The position numbers and the translations under genes are program-made. The notes beneath the pieces are model-generated. The model saw only the letters and a program-made list of their open reading frames with translations, did not search any database and had not been told where the DNA came from. DNA of 64,000 nt from Imbricaverruca yamaguchii (taxonomy: Eukaryota > Arthropoda > Thecostraca > Neoverrucidae): assembly GCA_034440575.1 (NCBI GenBank), contig JAOTOL010001465.1, positions 784,501 through 848,500 of the forward strand, given 5' to 3'. Of this stretch, positions 54,140-63,045 are shown piece after piece (within the stretch, counting starts at the first letter, position 1; the number at the start of each line of letters is the position of its first letter).

Positions 54140-54375
54140 CAGTGCAGCAGCACGGAAAGTCTCGAAGCGTGTGTGGGGGAGGGGGTTGAAGTAGATCATC
54201 TCCGGCGAACACAAACTCGACGTTAAGCTCGTCTAGTGTGTGGGACTGCCTCCCCCGATCACGACTTTGCACAGACATCGTGGCAAGCCACCAGGGGGCG
54301 GGGGGGGGGGAAGAACCCACGTGCCGCGGCCCACCTCGCGCACCAACTGACGACCGGAGCGTGTCCACACCACGA

Positions 54376-54404
54376 GCAACTCACCCCCAGAGCATTACTC
54401 GTCC
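54376..54404 (-). mobile_element. SINE-V head fragment
   Basis: ACGAGCAACTCACCCCCAGA followed by GCATTACTCGTCC matches the head of the reverse SINE-V copies only. Confidence 0.55.
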
Positions 54405-54424
54405 AGACCCACCAGCCTGCGGAA

Positions 54425-54660
54425 TGAGGTGACCAATCTGCACTCGCTGTGGTATCCCACTGACAGTGCGACACGTTCTCAAGGTGTGCCCTCGTTTCTC
54501 AGCCCGACGACGACGATACTTAGCAAGAGAAGTGTCCATGATGACGACGGCAAACATTCTAGGTGATGGGTCGCGTGCGGTTCGGAGTGGACGACTGTTC
54601 GAGTTTCTCTCGCACCACCTTCAGTCGGGACATCCCGTCCGCGGGACGGCTGCTGCGGCC
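54425..54660 (+). pseudogene. Second LINE C-terminal fragment
   Basis: Encodes CTRCGIPLTVRHVLKVCPRF-like sequence, then TANILGDGSRAVRSGRLFEF, matching CARCDVPLTVRRI... and VANLLGDGSRGIQNGQLFEF of the LINE at 39505-42200. Cys-x2-Cys...His...Cys is the usual zinc-knuckle end of such ORF2 proteins. Truncated on both sides. Confidence 0.75.
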
Positions 54661-54947
54661 CATACCGGACGCGGCGCGACCGGCACCGGGCCACCCCACC
54701 AGGACCGTCTCACTCGCACGCCGGATTCAGTGGAGGCTGGTTGGTTGGTCGTTGGAGTTCGGGGGCGCATCGACTACATCGGTCATGCAGCGCCCAAGGA
54801 CTCGGTGGAGAGGCACACAACCCAGAGGATCTTTTGCGACTTTCGTGACTCCCTTTAGTGCGTTCCGGTGGGCGTCAGGCACCGTGCACAGAGACCAATA
54901 ACTCAGCACCCTCGGTCTCCGGCGGCAGCGGCCAGGCTCCCGCCGTG

Positions 54948-55102
54948 GGGGTTGGTTTTCGCGACACATCGACCGTTGAGTCATGCAGCGTCGCCAATCT
55001 CTCACGCCGATTGGTGGCGGGCAAAGAGTAGCAACAGGTGAGACTCGAGCCCACAACCTTTCGGTTGTGAGACGAGCAACTTACTCCTAGGCTACTCGTC
55101 CC
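54948..55102 (-). mobile_element. SINE-V (reverse) in the squid 3' region
   Basis: Full body and head on the minus strand, starting GGGGACGAGTAGCCTAGGAG. Lies 215 bp downstream of the squid stop codon and so may be part of its 3' UTR. Flank CTCAATGTAACGGAGGGTAG is shared with the copies at 26852 and 50424. Confidence 0.88.
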
Positions 55103-55316
55103 CTCAATGTAACGGAGGGTAGGAACAAAACCCAGGGTGTGGACATGAAAAACGCCGTGGGGGGGGGGGAACAAACACCCGATGACGATAACCTACTGAA
55201 CACACCGATGCCCTGCCCTGCCCCTCCACCGACCGACCGAACACAGGCACGGCTACCCACCGCCATGGTGACTGCTAATGTGGACGCGGGGCGGGGCGGG
55301 GCGGGGCGCGGGCAGC

Positions 55317-55519
55317 TCAGTAGGGCTGGTGACGCGAGCTGCCGCCCCGGCCGCCGCCGCCGCCGCCACCGCCGCGCTGCTTGCCGCCGCTGTAGCCGTA
55401 GCCGCTGTCGCCGCCGTAGCCGCCGTAGCCCCCCTCGTAGCCGCTGCCGCCCCCGCCGCCACCGTAGCCGCCGTACCCTCCGTAGCCGCCATAGCCGCCG
55501 TAGTAGTCGCCGCCGTAGC
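55317..55519 (-). CDS. sqd: squid last exon (Gly/Tyr-rich tail)
   Basis: Acceptor GTGCCGCCAG|GCTACGG; stop TGA at 55317-55319. Encodes 66 residues plus a shared Gly: GGDYYGGYGGYGG-type repeats, SGYGYSGGKQRGG, then RGGSSRHQPY. Phase agrees with the preceding exon only if that exon is spliced at GGAG|GTTAGT. Confidence 0.85.
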
Positions 55520-56505
55520 CTGGCGGCACGCACGGCGGCCAGTCACACGGCCGCAGACGAAGCGGGCGCCGGTGCCGGCCGGCAGCGGGCCGCTCACGCC
55601 CCGACGGCCCCCGTTTGGGCCACCAAGTTGAGCCGAGCGACGGCTCGAGACGCGACAGCGGCCGCGACGGCCGTTCACAGCACGCTGCGCAGGCCGGCGC
55701 CGGCGCACGGGTGCGCCAGACCGGACCGGCTCACCACAGCATTCCACAGCGCCAGCCATTTCACACCGCCGAGGGCCGTCACTATAGGCTACACGGGGTA
55801 CGTGAGGATCGCACGTGCAGACAACTGGTGCCGATTACTGTTACCGCCGTGCTCAGACTGGACTACTTACGGCACTTCCGAGCGGGCGGACGATCCATGT
55901 GAAGAAAACTTCATTTATAATAACATCGATTTGACACGTCAACACTTCGGGGAAAACACAAGGCAGACGAACACGCTGAGACCAGAGGAACTTACGAGTA
56001 GAACAAAGCAAGTGCAGTGACGTGAAGCAACACAGTGAAATAAGTAACAGAACAACACCGCTCAACATGTGGAGAAAAAGACTCATGAACAGTGTAGGAA
56101 AACAGGAACAAGGAGCTCATCAAGGTTGTCACTTTGACGCTGGGGTGCAACATTTGGACCGCTTGACACACTTCAGAATAATTATGAGTGCACAAATATG
56201 CATAATCACAGTATGAGGAAAGGAAAGAACTTGACAATACCTCCTCACGAATATCCAAGGATGGCCATAAAGCCCTGGAATTTCGTGATAGACGTGGATG
56301 AGCAGAAGGAACTCCATCAGGAATTTGTTGACCCCCTTAAGCATACATTTTCAAGTGCCAGGCTTCATTCAGTAAATTTGTTTGCATGGTTTCTCACATA
56401 CGTTGATATTAAGTCGATCAACAATCCGGTGTTTCATGGTTTTCGCCTCCTATCGTCCACTGAACGAAAATATGAATTCCTGATACATACATATATACAC
56501 ACACA

Positions 56506-56584
<79 letters not shown>

Positions 56585-59500
56585 ATATATTCCATGGACG
56601 CAGCCACAGGTGGTGCACTTCCTCAGCACGACTAACCTCCATAGTTGTCGTAGCCGCCGCCGTAGCCGCCGTATCCTCCGCCGTAGCCTCCGTAGCTGCC
56701 GTAGCCACCCCGACCGCCGCGGCTACCTGCCAGTGGTAAAGGCCCCGTCACCAAGTGGCATCCCACGGCAAACCGCACCGGAAGCGGAATTGTCCCGCAA
56801 GACGCCAAACATGCATAATCACAGTATGAGGAAAGGAGAGAACTAGGCAATACCTCCTCACGAATGTCCAAGGATGGCCACAAAGCTCTGGAATTTCGTG
56901 ATAGACGTGGATGAGCAGAAGGAACTCCATCAGGAATTTGTATCACACACTGCAGTGGTGAGCACCAGGCTGATGCACGATACGCTGCTGGTGGCGGCGG
57001 ACGGACACACACACCGGGAGGCCGAATGGTAGCCAACACTGCTGCTATTGGGGTTTTGGGGGCGCGACGCCCGCAGGCACACGACACTCAATTGCTGTGA
57101 CAAAGGGCGCAAAGCTGGTTGGTTACTGGTTTTACGACACATCGACCGTTGAGGCATGCAGCGTCGCCAATCTCTCACGCCGATTGGTCGCGGGCGAAGA
57201 GTAGCGACAGGTAAGACTCGAACCCACAACCTTTCGATTGTGAGACGAGCAACTTACCACTAGGCTACTTCTCCCCAGTGGCACAAAACCCGCTAGCAAA
57301 TGCAAACCAAGTTGATGCTCGCTCATAATAAAAATATTTAACTGCATCAGGTTACCAAATGTGTTGTCTCAATATCTGGAATCCCCCCCCCCAAAAAAAA
57401 ACCCAACCATGCGGATGGCAAGAAATTGATCCTATCAATATGATATTTTGTCAATAGGTCTCAGTATTATGAGTTTATTTGGGGCTTTAGGGCACTTCGA
57501 CCGGAATTGATCATTCACACCCCGGTTTCAGCATTGTAATTCAGTGTCATAAAATTACTTCACCATTAATTGTGTGGATAAAGGAAGAAGTTGCTTGGGA
57601 ATAGTGAAAGATTGGAAGAAAAAGGATTGTCACTTAAGGATTAAAAAGCAAAATACCTTTCGCATCAGTCACATGCATTTTACATTATTTAGCAGTCATG
57701 TGCATGACTGCCCATACATCATGTGGCAAAATGGTAAAAACCTAAGATGAGGATGAAATAGCACAACTCCATTAACTGTGTATTTCCAGGCCACATGGTG
57801 AATTATTTTACCCTGTTGTAATTCACAAGTGTTTGGAGAACAGGACCATTGCCCACCACCCGACCAGTTGGTGGCCACCGGCCTGTCATCACTACATACC
57901 GCTCCCACCGCCCTGCCCGACGTCACTACATACCACTCCCAGCCCGACGTCACCACATACCACTCCCAGCCCGACGTCACTACATACCACTCCCAGCCCG
58001 ACGTCACTACATACCACTCCCAGCCCGACGTCACTACATACCACTCCCAGCCCGACGTCACCACATACCACTCCCAGCCCGACGTCACTACATACCGCTC
58101 TCACCCGACGTCACTACATACCACTCCCAGCCCGTCACTACATACCGCTCTCACCCGACGTCACTGCATACCACTCCCAGCCCGACGTCACTACATACCA
58201 CTCCCAGCCCGACGTCACCACATACCACTCCCAGCCCGACGTCACCACATACCACTCCCAGCCCGACGTCACTGCATACCACTCCCAGCCCGACGTCACT
58301 ACATACCACTCCCAGCCCGACGTCACACACACCACTCCCAGCATGACGTCACCACATACCACTCCCAGCCCGACGTCACCACATACCACTCCCAGCCCGA
58401 CGTCACTACATACCGCTCTCACCCGACGTCACTACATACCACTCCCAGCCCGACGTCACTACATACCACTCCCAGCCCGACGTCACCACGTACCACTCCC
58501 ATCGCCTGAAGTCACCACGTGCCACTCCCAGCCCGACGTCACCACGTACCACTCCCAGCCCGACGTCACCACCTACCACTCCCATCGCCTGAAGTCACCA
58601 CGTGCCACTCCCAGCCCGACGTCACCACGTACCACTCCCAGCCCGACGTCACCACGTACCACTCCCAGTCCGTCACCACGTACCACTCCCATCGCCTGAA
58701 GTCACTACATACCGCTCCCAGGCCGACGTCACTACATACCACTACCATCGCCTGAAGTCACTACATAGCGCCGCCACCGCCCACCCGACGTAACAACCTA
58801 CCGCCCCCACCACCACACTACTTACCGCCCCGCCCAGCGCCGCGCGGACCGCCCCGCATGCCGCCGCGCATGCCGTCAGGCTTGGGCGTCGCCTTCTTCA
58901 CGTCCACCTCGAAGTCCTTGATCTTGGTCTTGCCCACCCGGATCAGGTCCTGCACCACCTGTGGACGATCGGTCGGGTCAGGTCATGGTATGATCCGATC
59001 TGAGCCGACCGGCTCAAATCGGGGTCAACACAAGTCGCACTCGCCACACGTTGCCAAGTGGAGCATTTCACTGTTATGCATCAGTCAGGAGCCAACATCA
59101 ACATCCTCTCGAATGTCTATCAGCTATGCAAATGCAGACGCAATAATCTCCACCGGCTATCAGACTGCACGTACGCTCATCGGTTCCTCACTGGGGTTCA
59201 GGGGCGCGTCGACCGCGGCGGCCACGCCGCGCCGGACGTGTGCTGATCGAACAATCTGATTGCGTGGGCTAGACATACATAATACGATCCGATTTGCATA
59301 CTGGAGCCAGAATGAACGGCTTGAAATCACAACCGACACCAAAAATGAAGCGAATATTTGCACACTGCCGTGACCCTGGGTCCAGCTGCCAGACATGTAC
59401 GTTGTGTGCAGGATCTGGCAGCACGAATGTCGGCGTTCACGGCTCTGGCCGGAAGCTGTTCAGATGCCGTCAGTAGCACATACCAACCACGCCATCTGCC

Positions 59501-62500
59501 CGTCGCACCAGCTCACCTGCTCCTGTTCGAACGTGATGAAGCAGAAGCCCTTACGCTGGTTCTTCACCTTGTCCATGGGCATCTCCACCTCGACGACCTG
59601 GCGGCGGTGTGCGGGCGGGTCAGCACAAGGTCAGAGGGGACGGGGGCCGCCTGCGGTAGGCTGTCCACATCAGAAGTCGAGCATCGTCAATGCGATCAGT
59701 AGCAGAACTGACTTTATAGATCATCACAACAGCGGGACGGGCAGTCTGGAAACTCAGCCAACGGCGCACCTACTGCACTGTATCTGGATTGCATTGGACT
59801 GTGGCTTTACGACGCACTCGGCAGCTGAGGCCGCACGGCGTCGCCCGCCTCTCACCCCGGCAGGAAGGGCGGGCATCGCGGTGAATCGAACCCCGTTCCC
59901 GCGGAGTGCCATACGCTCAGCTTAACCACTGGGCTACCGACGCCCCATTCGCTGCACTGGGCACGTGCGGAAACTTAGCCACGCCTTCAGGGGTCGTCAC
60001 GAGACCTTGAGCTCACAAAACACCGGGACGTCCAACTTCCCTCCAAAGTTGGCGAAACACACCACCTATTGAACCCACACCCTTTCCCGGTTAGTTATTG
60101 GAGTTTAAGGGCGCATCGACTGCGTCGGTCACGCAGCGCCCATAACATCGTCGGTGAAACAGCACACCCTTTCTCGGAACGTTTCGGCACACTTCCGGGC
60201 GGACGGTCAGACAGTCTCCAGCCCTTGTTCCGAACAGCGCCGCACGTGTAACCAGCGTGCACATACCCGCCACTCCGGAATTATGCGGACAGCTCGCGAT
60301 ATGGCTATTGGAGCCGAGAGGCGTTGGTTCAACCACGTTGGCCAGACGTCACTTCGTGAGATGATTCCAGGTAACCACGGCGTGGGAACACACCGATCGC
60401 TGACACATCGAACGGTCCTTCCAGGACAAAAAAAAATAACGTGGCCGGCTTCCAGCATGCGTCAATCAGAACCAGAGGGCATTTTAGACGCAACCGACTT
60501 CGATGGCGAATTACGGCATACTTGCCACTCATTGTGATATAGCAAACATTTGGAGCAAAATTCAACACTGCACCATGTACATGTGGGTGGGGTCGTGTTT
60601 TAATGCGAATACGCCCATCGAACCTGTGACAATTTCACCTGGAGGGAAATCAAGACCGGATTGCGAACAATACAATGTTGTGGGTGCATAAAGCTGATCC
60701 AGCACATGGCTCCCAGTGACATGACAGGCCAGTGGTGGTCAGCGAGCAGACCGCCACTGGCCCACAGATGGCTTGAGGACAGGGCTAAAATAATGGTTTT
60801 TGGTTAGGTGTGAGATGTTGAAACGGGCATGGAAGGATGTCGAAATTTGCCATGGAATTAGTGTCAATTAAAATGCCTTTGGTGTCTTTCACTCAAATTT
60901 GAGCCAATGGTGTAGGTACTTACATCTTTACATTTGTCATTTGCATAATTCAGGAATAATTTACATAATTTACATGTCATATTCATAATTTAGGAAGAGC
61001 TATTTTCGGGAGAGGCAGAAAAGCACCTATGCTATAAACTGATACTGTATGCCATATTACATCATAGTTAATCCCTTTACCCCAAACTGTGTTGCAAATG
61101 TTCGTGTATCACTATTCCTTATTAGGAGCATGAACATAATACTTATGAGCGACATAGTTAGAGAGGAGACACAGACTTCATAAGCACGCACCATCGAGCA
61201 GGGTGTCGATACTTCTTGGAAGGATGTTGATTGAGTGTTCAGAGTGGTATTTTCAATCCTGTTATACGAATAATTTATATTGTTTCACTTGAGGACATGG
61301 CCGGACATTATTTAGTTTATTATACTGCTTGAGGACATGGCCGGAGCACACCATCTCCCGCTAGCGATAGACGACAGACGCGCATAGTGCTGCTGGCAGA
61401 TCACACCTCCAGATCCGACAGAGACTACTCACCGTGCCCATTGCGCTGAAGTGGTTCTTGATGTCGTCGTCGGACATCTCGGGCTTCAGGCCGCCCACGA
61501 AGATCTTGCCGTGGCGCGCCTTGGCCTTCTTCGGGTCCACCTTCTTGCCGTTGATGATGTGCTCGGCCTTGTTCATCACCTGCACACAGTGGCACCACAC
61601 CAGGTCAGCGGGCGCACGGCCGCCGTCCCTGTGTGGAGGGACACGAACCACAGCCACAGTAGCACCCCACCAGGTCACCGGGCCGCCGTCCCTGTGTGGA
61701 GGGGCACGAACCACAGCCACAGTAGCACCACACCAGGTCACCGGGCCGCCGTCCCTGTGTGGAGGGGCACGAACCACAGCCACAGTAGCACCACACCAGG
61801 TCACCGGGCCGCCGTCCCTGTGTGGAGGGACACGAACCACAGCCACAGTGGCACCACACCAGGTCACCGGGCCGCCGTCCCTGTGTGGAGGGACACGAAC
61901 CACAGCCACAGTGGCGCACCACGCCAGGTCACCGGGCCGCCGTCCCTGTGTGGAGGGACACGAACCACAGCCACAGGGCACCACACCAGGTCACCGGGCC
62001 GCCGTCCCTGTGTGGAGGGACACGAACCACAGCCACAGTGGCACCACACCAGGTCACCAGGCCGCCGTCCCTGTGTGGAGGGACACGAACCACAGCCACA
62101 GCAGCACCACACCAGGTCACCGGGCCGCCGTCCCTGTGTGGAGGGACACGAACCACAGCCACAGTGGCACCTCACCAGGTCACCGGGCCGCCGTCCCTGT
62201 GTGGAGGGACACGAACCACAGCCACAGTGGCACCACACCAGGTCACCGTCCCTGTGTGGAGGGACACGAACCACAGCCACAGCAGCACCACACCAGGTCA
62301 CCGGGCCGCCATCCCTGTGTGGAGGGACACGAACCACAGCCACAGCAGCACCACACCAGGTCACCGGGCCGCCGTCCCTGTGTGGAGGGACACGAACCAC
62401 AGCCACAGCAGCACCACACCAGGTCACCGGGCCACCGTCCCTGTGTGGAGGGACACGAACCACAGCCACAGCGGCACCACACCACGTCACCGGGCCACCG

Positions 62501-62970
62501 TCCCTGTGTGGAGGGACACGAACCACAGCCACATTGAAAAAAGATCCAATCTTTTCACCAAAAGCCAATGAAGTTGCTTTGAAATTATGCCTGGACACAA
62601 TATATCAGGCACACAAAAAATGTTGGACACTGATTGGAGTCTTCTTCTTGAATGCCATTTTGCATACTTTCCTGGTTAGTGGTGGCTAAAAAGTGCTCAT
62701 CATTATCATTATCATTAATATACTAAATTTATCATTTATCATTATCATTATATTTATCATCATTAATTATCATATACATTATCATTATCATCATTATCAT
62801 ACTAAAAATCCAGCATTTCAAAACGTCTGAATGGCGCCTCACCTTCTCGATGGCATCGATCGAGTTGAAGACGAGGAAGGCGAAGCCGCGGCTGCGGCCC
62901 GTGTTGGGGTCGGTCTTCACGTTGACCGACTCGATCTGGCCGAATTCGCCGAAGTACTCGCGCAGCTCCT
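55317..62970 (-). CDS. sqd: Squid-type hnRNP (hnRNP A/B-D family), 3' six coding exons
   Basis: Joined minus-strand CDS: 62970-62843, 61579-61433, 59597-59517, 58958-58826, 56726-56637, 55519-55317, giving 260 visible residues; the 5' exons lie outside the window. All junctions are GT-AG with matching phases. Order: second half of RRM1 (RNP1 RGFAFLVF), linker KKVDPKKAKARHGK, complete RRM2 (RNP2 KIFVGGL, RNP1 KGFCFITF), RGG segment, Gly/Tyr-rich low-complexity tail, and C-terminus SGGKQRGGGG...RHQPY. The linker, RRM2 and RHQPY end are those of Drosophila Squid, an RNA-binding protein acting in mRNA localisation, splicing and export (family knowledge). The final R...PY resembles a transportin signal. 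Confidence 0.88.
56190..56325. repeat. ~140-bp duplication, copy A (squid last intron)
   Basis: Matches 56808-56942: ATGCATAATCACAGTATGAG, CCTCCTCACGAAT, GATAGACGTGGATGAGCAGA, AGGAACTCCATCAGGAATTT, with few differences. The two copies flank squid exon 56637-56726 in the same orientation. Origin unknown. Confidence 0.85.
56508..56590. repeat. (TA)n microsatellite in squid last intron
   Basis: About 80 bases of TA, 46 bp downstream (minus sense) of the exon donor at 56636. Confidence 0.95.
56637..56726 (-). CDS. sqd: squid exon with stop codon inside its donor site
   Basis: Acceptor CCACTGGCAG|GTAGCC. Encodes GSRGGRGGYGSYGGYGGGYG and GYGGGYDNYG. The 3' end reads TATGGAG|GTTAGTCG. Splicing at GTTAGT joins the last exon in frame, while read-through gives ...DNYGG and TAG at 56632-56634. 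Squid genes in Drosophila are known to produce alternative C-termini, so both outcomes are plausible. Confidence 0.82.
56808..56942. repeat. ~140-bp duplication, copy B
   Basis: Direct copy of 56190-56325 located just upstream (minus sense) of the squid exon acceptor. Ends where TTTGTATCACACACTGCAG begins. Confidence 0.85.
57114..57276 (-). mobile_element. SINE-V (reverse) in squid intron
   Basis: TTGGTTACTGGTTTTACGAC through TCTCACGCCGATTGGTCGCG to CTAGGCTACTTCTCCCC. A and B boxes intact on the minus strand. Confidence 0.9.
57542..57815. mobile_element. hAT-type MITE (family M2) with perfect 8-bp TSD
   Basis: Starts CAGTGTCATAAAATTACTTC, ends GTGAATTATTTTACCCTG. Flanked by TTGTAATT at 57534-57541 and 57816-57823. 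Sister copy at 25842-26119. 274 bp, non-coding. Confidence 0.93.
57890..58775. repeat. 27-bp minisatellite next to squid exon donor
   Basis: About 32 units of GTCACTACATACCACTCCCA plus GCCCGAC, with variants CACCACGTACC and CATCGCCTGAA. In minus sense each unit reads GGTATGTAGTGACGTCGGGC, resembling the real donor GGTAAGTAGTGTGG 50 bp away. It lies in the intron after exon 58826-58958. Confidence 0.94.
58826..58958 (-). CDS. sqd: squid exon (end of RRM2, RGG segment)
   Basis: Acceptor GATCGTCCACAG|GTGGTG; donor GGGGCG|GTAAGT. Encodes VVQDLIRVGKTKIKDFEVDV, KKATPKPDG and MRGGMRGGPRGAGRG plus one base. The KKATPKPDG hinge and following RGG repeats are as in Squid (KRATPKPE...MRGGPRGG). Confidence 0.9.
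58959..59516 (-). other. squid intron, nothing recognised
   Basis: Between exons 59517-59597 and 58826-58958. No repeat array; only a weak R3-like stretch near 59178-59230. Confidence 0.45.
59517..59597 (-). CDS. sqd: squid exon (RRM2 core, RNP1)
   Basis: Acceptor CACCGCCGCCAG|GTCGTC; donor GAGCAG|GTGAGC. Encodes VVEVEMPMDKVKNQRKGFCF and ITFEQEQ, 27 codons, phase 0 at both ends. KGFCFITF is the RNP1 submotif of RRM2. Confidence 0.92.
59781..59946 (-). mobile_element. SINE-C (reverse) in squid intron
   Basis: Minus strand starts GGGGCGTCGGTAGCCCAGTG, B box GGGGTTCGATTCAC, tail GTCGTAAAGCCACAGTCCAA. Flanking CTGCACTG on both sides (59773-59780, 59951-59958) suggests a target duplication with a small offset. 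Sister of the copy at ING exon 1. Confidence 0.85.
60088..60145 (-). mobile_element. LINE 3'-tail remnant (R3)
   Basis: CGGTTAGTTATTGGAGTTTA, AGGGCGCATCGACTGCGTCG, GTCACGCAGCGCCCATAAC: the reverse complement of the LINE tail. Confidence 0.6.
60780..61287 (-). mobile_element. hAT-type MITE family R2 (reverse, full length) in squid intron
   Basis: Starts CAGGGCTAAAATAATGG and carries all R2 blocks in reverse order to ACGAATAATTTATATTG. Flanked by CTTGAGGA at 60772-60779 and 61288-61295, an 8-bp target duplication; the right terminal bases are slightly decayed. Confidence 0.82.
61433..61579 (-). CDS. sqd: squid exon (linker and start of RRM2)
   Basis: Acceptor CTGTGTGCAG|GTGATG; donor GGCACG|GTGAGT. 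Encodes VMNKAEHIINGKKVDPKKAK, ARHGKIFVGGLKPEMSDDDI and KNHFSAMGT, 49 codons. HIIN-x-KKVDPKKAKARHGKIFVGGL is nearly invariant in Squid proteins; KIFVGGL is RNP2. Confidence 0.94.
61585..62540. repeat. 63-bp minisatellite abutting a squid acceptor
   Basis: About 15 units of CACCAGGTCACCGGGCCGCC, GTCCCTGTGTGGAGGGACAC and GAACCACAGCCACAGTGGCAC-like sequence. The final CTGCACACAGTGGCACCACA is both the last unit and the real acceptor region. In minus sense the units carry GCCACTGTGGCTGTGG where the splice region has GCCACTGTGTGCAG. Gly/Cys-rich frames are artefacts. Confidence 0.95.
62700..62800. repeat. (ATC/ATT) simple repeat
   Basis: TTATCATTATCATTAATAT-type simple sequence in the squid intron, about 40 bp downstream of the donor of exon 62843-62970. 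Confidence 0.85.
62843..62970 (-). CDS. sqd: squid exon (second half of RRM1)
   Basis: Acceptor TTGACCCGCAG|AGGAGC; donor GAGAAG|GTGAGG. Encodes (E)ELREYFGEFGQIESVNVK, TDPNTGRSRGFAFLVFNSID and AIEK; RNP1 is RGFAFLVF. The first codon is split, so an upstream exon with RNP2 must exist beyond 63000, but it is not visible in the window. Confidence 0.93.
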
Positions 62971-62984
62971 CTGCGGGTCAAGTC

Positions 62985-63045
62985 GGTTAGTTATTTGGGT
63001 TTTAGGGCGCATCAACTGCAGTGGTTATACAGCGCCCATAACTTA
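62985..63045 (-). mobile_element. LINE 3'-tail remnant (R3) touching the squid acceptor
   Basis: CGGTTAGTTATTTGGGTTTT, AGGGCGCATCAACTGCAGTG, GTTATACAGCGCCCATAAC is the reverse complement of the LINE tail. Its last bases (AATAACTAAC in minus sense) lie about 15 bp from the exon acceptor. Confidence 0.7.

Noticed and set aside
56632..56708. Gly-rich frame here as an independent small gene
   Set aside because: Phase, strand and Gly/Tyr composition fit a squid exon between two others.
57696..58699. His/Tyr/Thr-rich frames of up to 288 codons
   Set aside because: 27-bp repeat divisible by three keeps several frames open; intronic position in squid.
61434..62689. Long plus-strand frames (over 360 codons) antisense to squid
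   Set aside because: Artefact of the 63-bp array; the authentic exon is on the minus strand with conserved RRM motifs.
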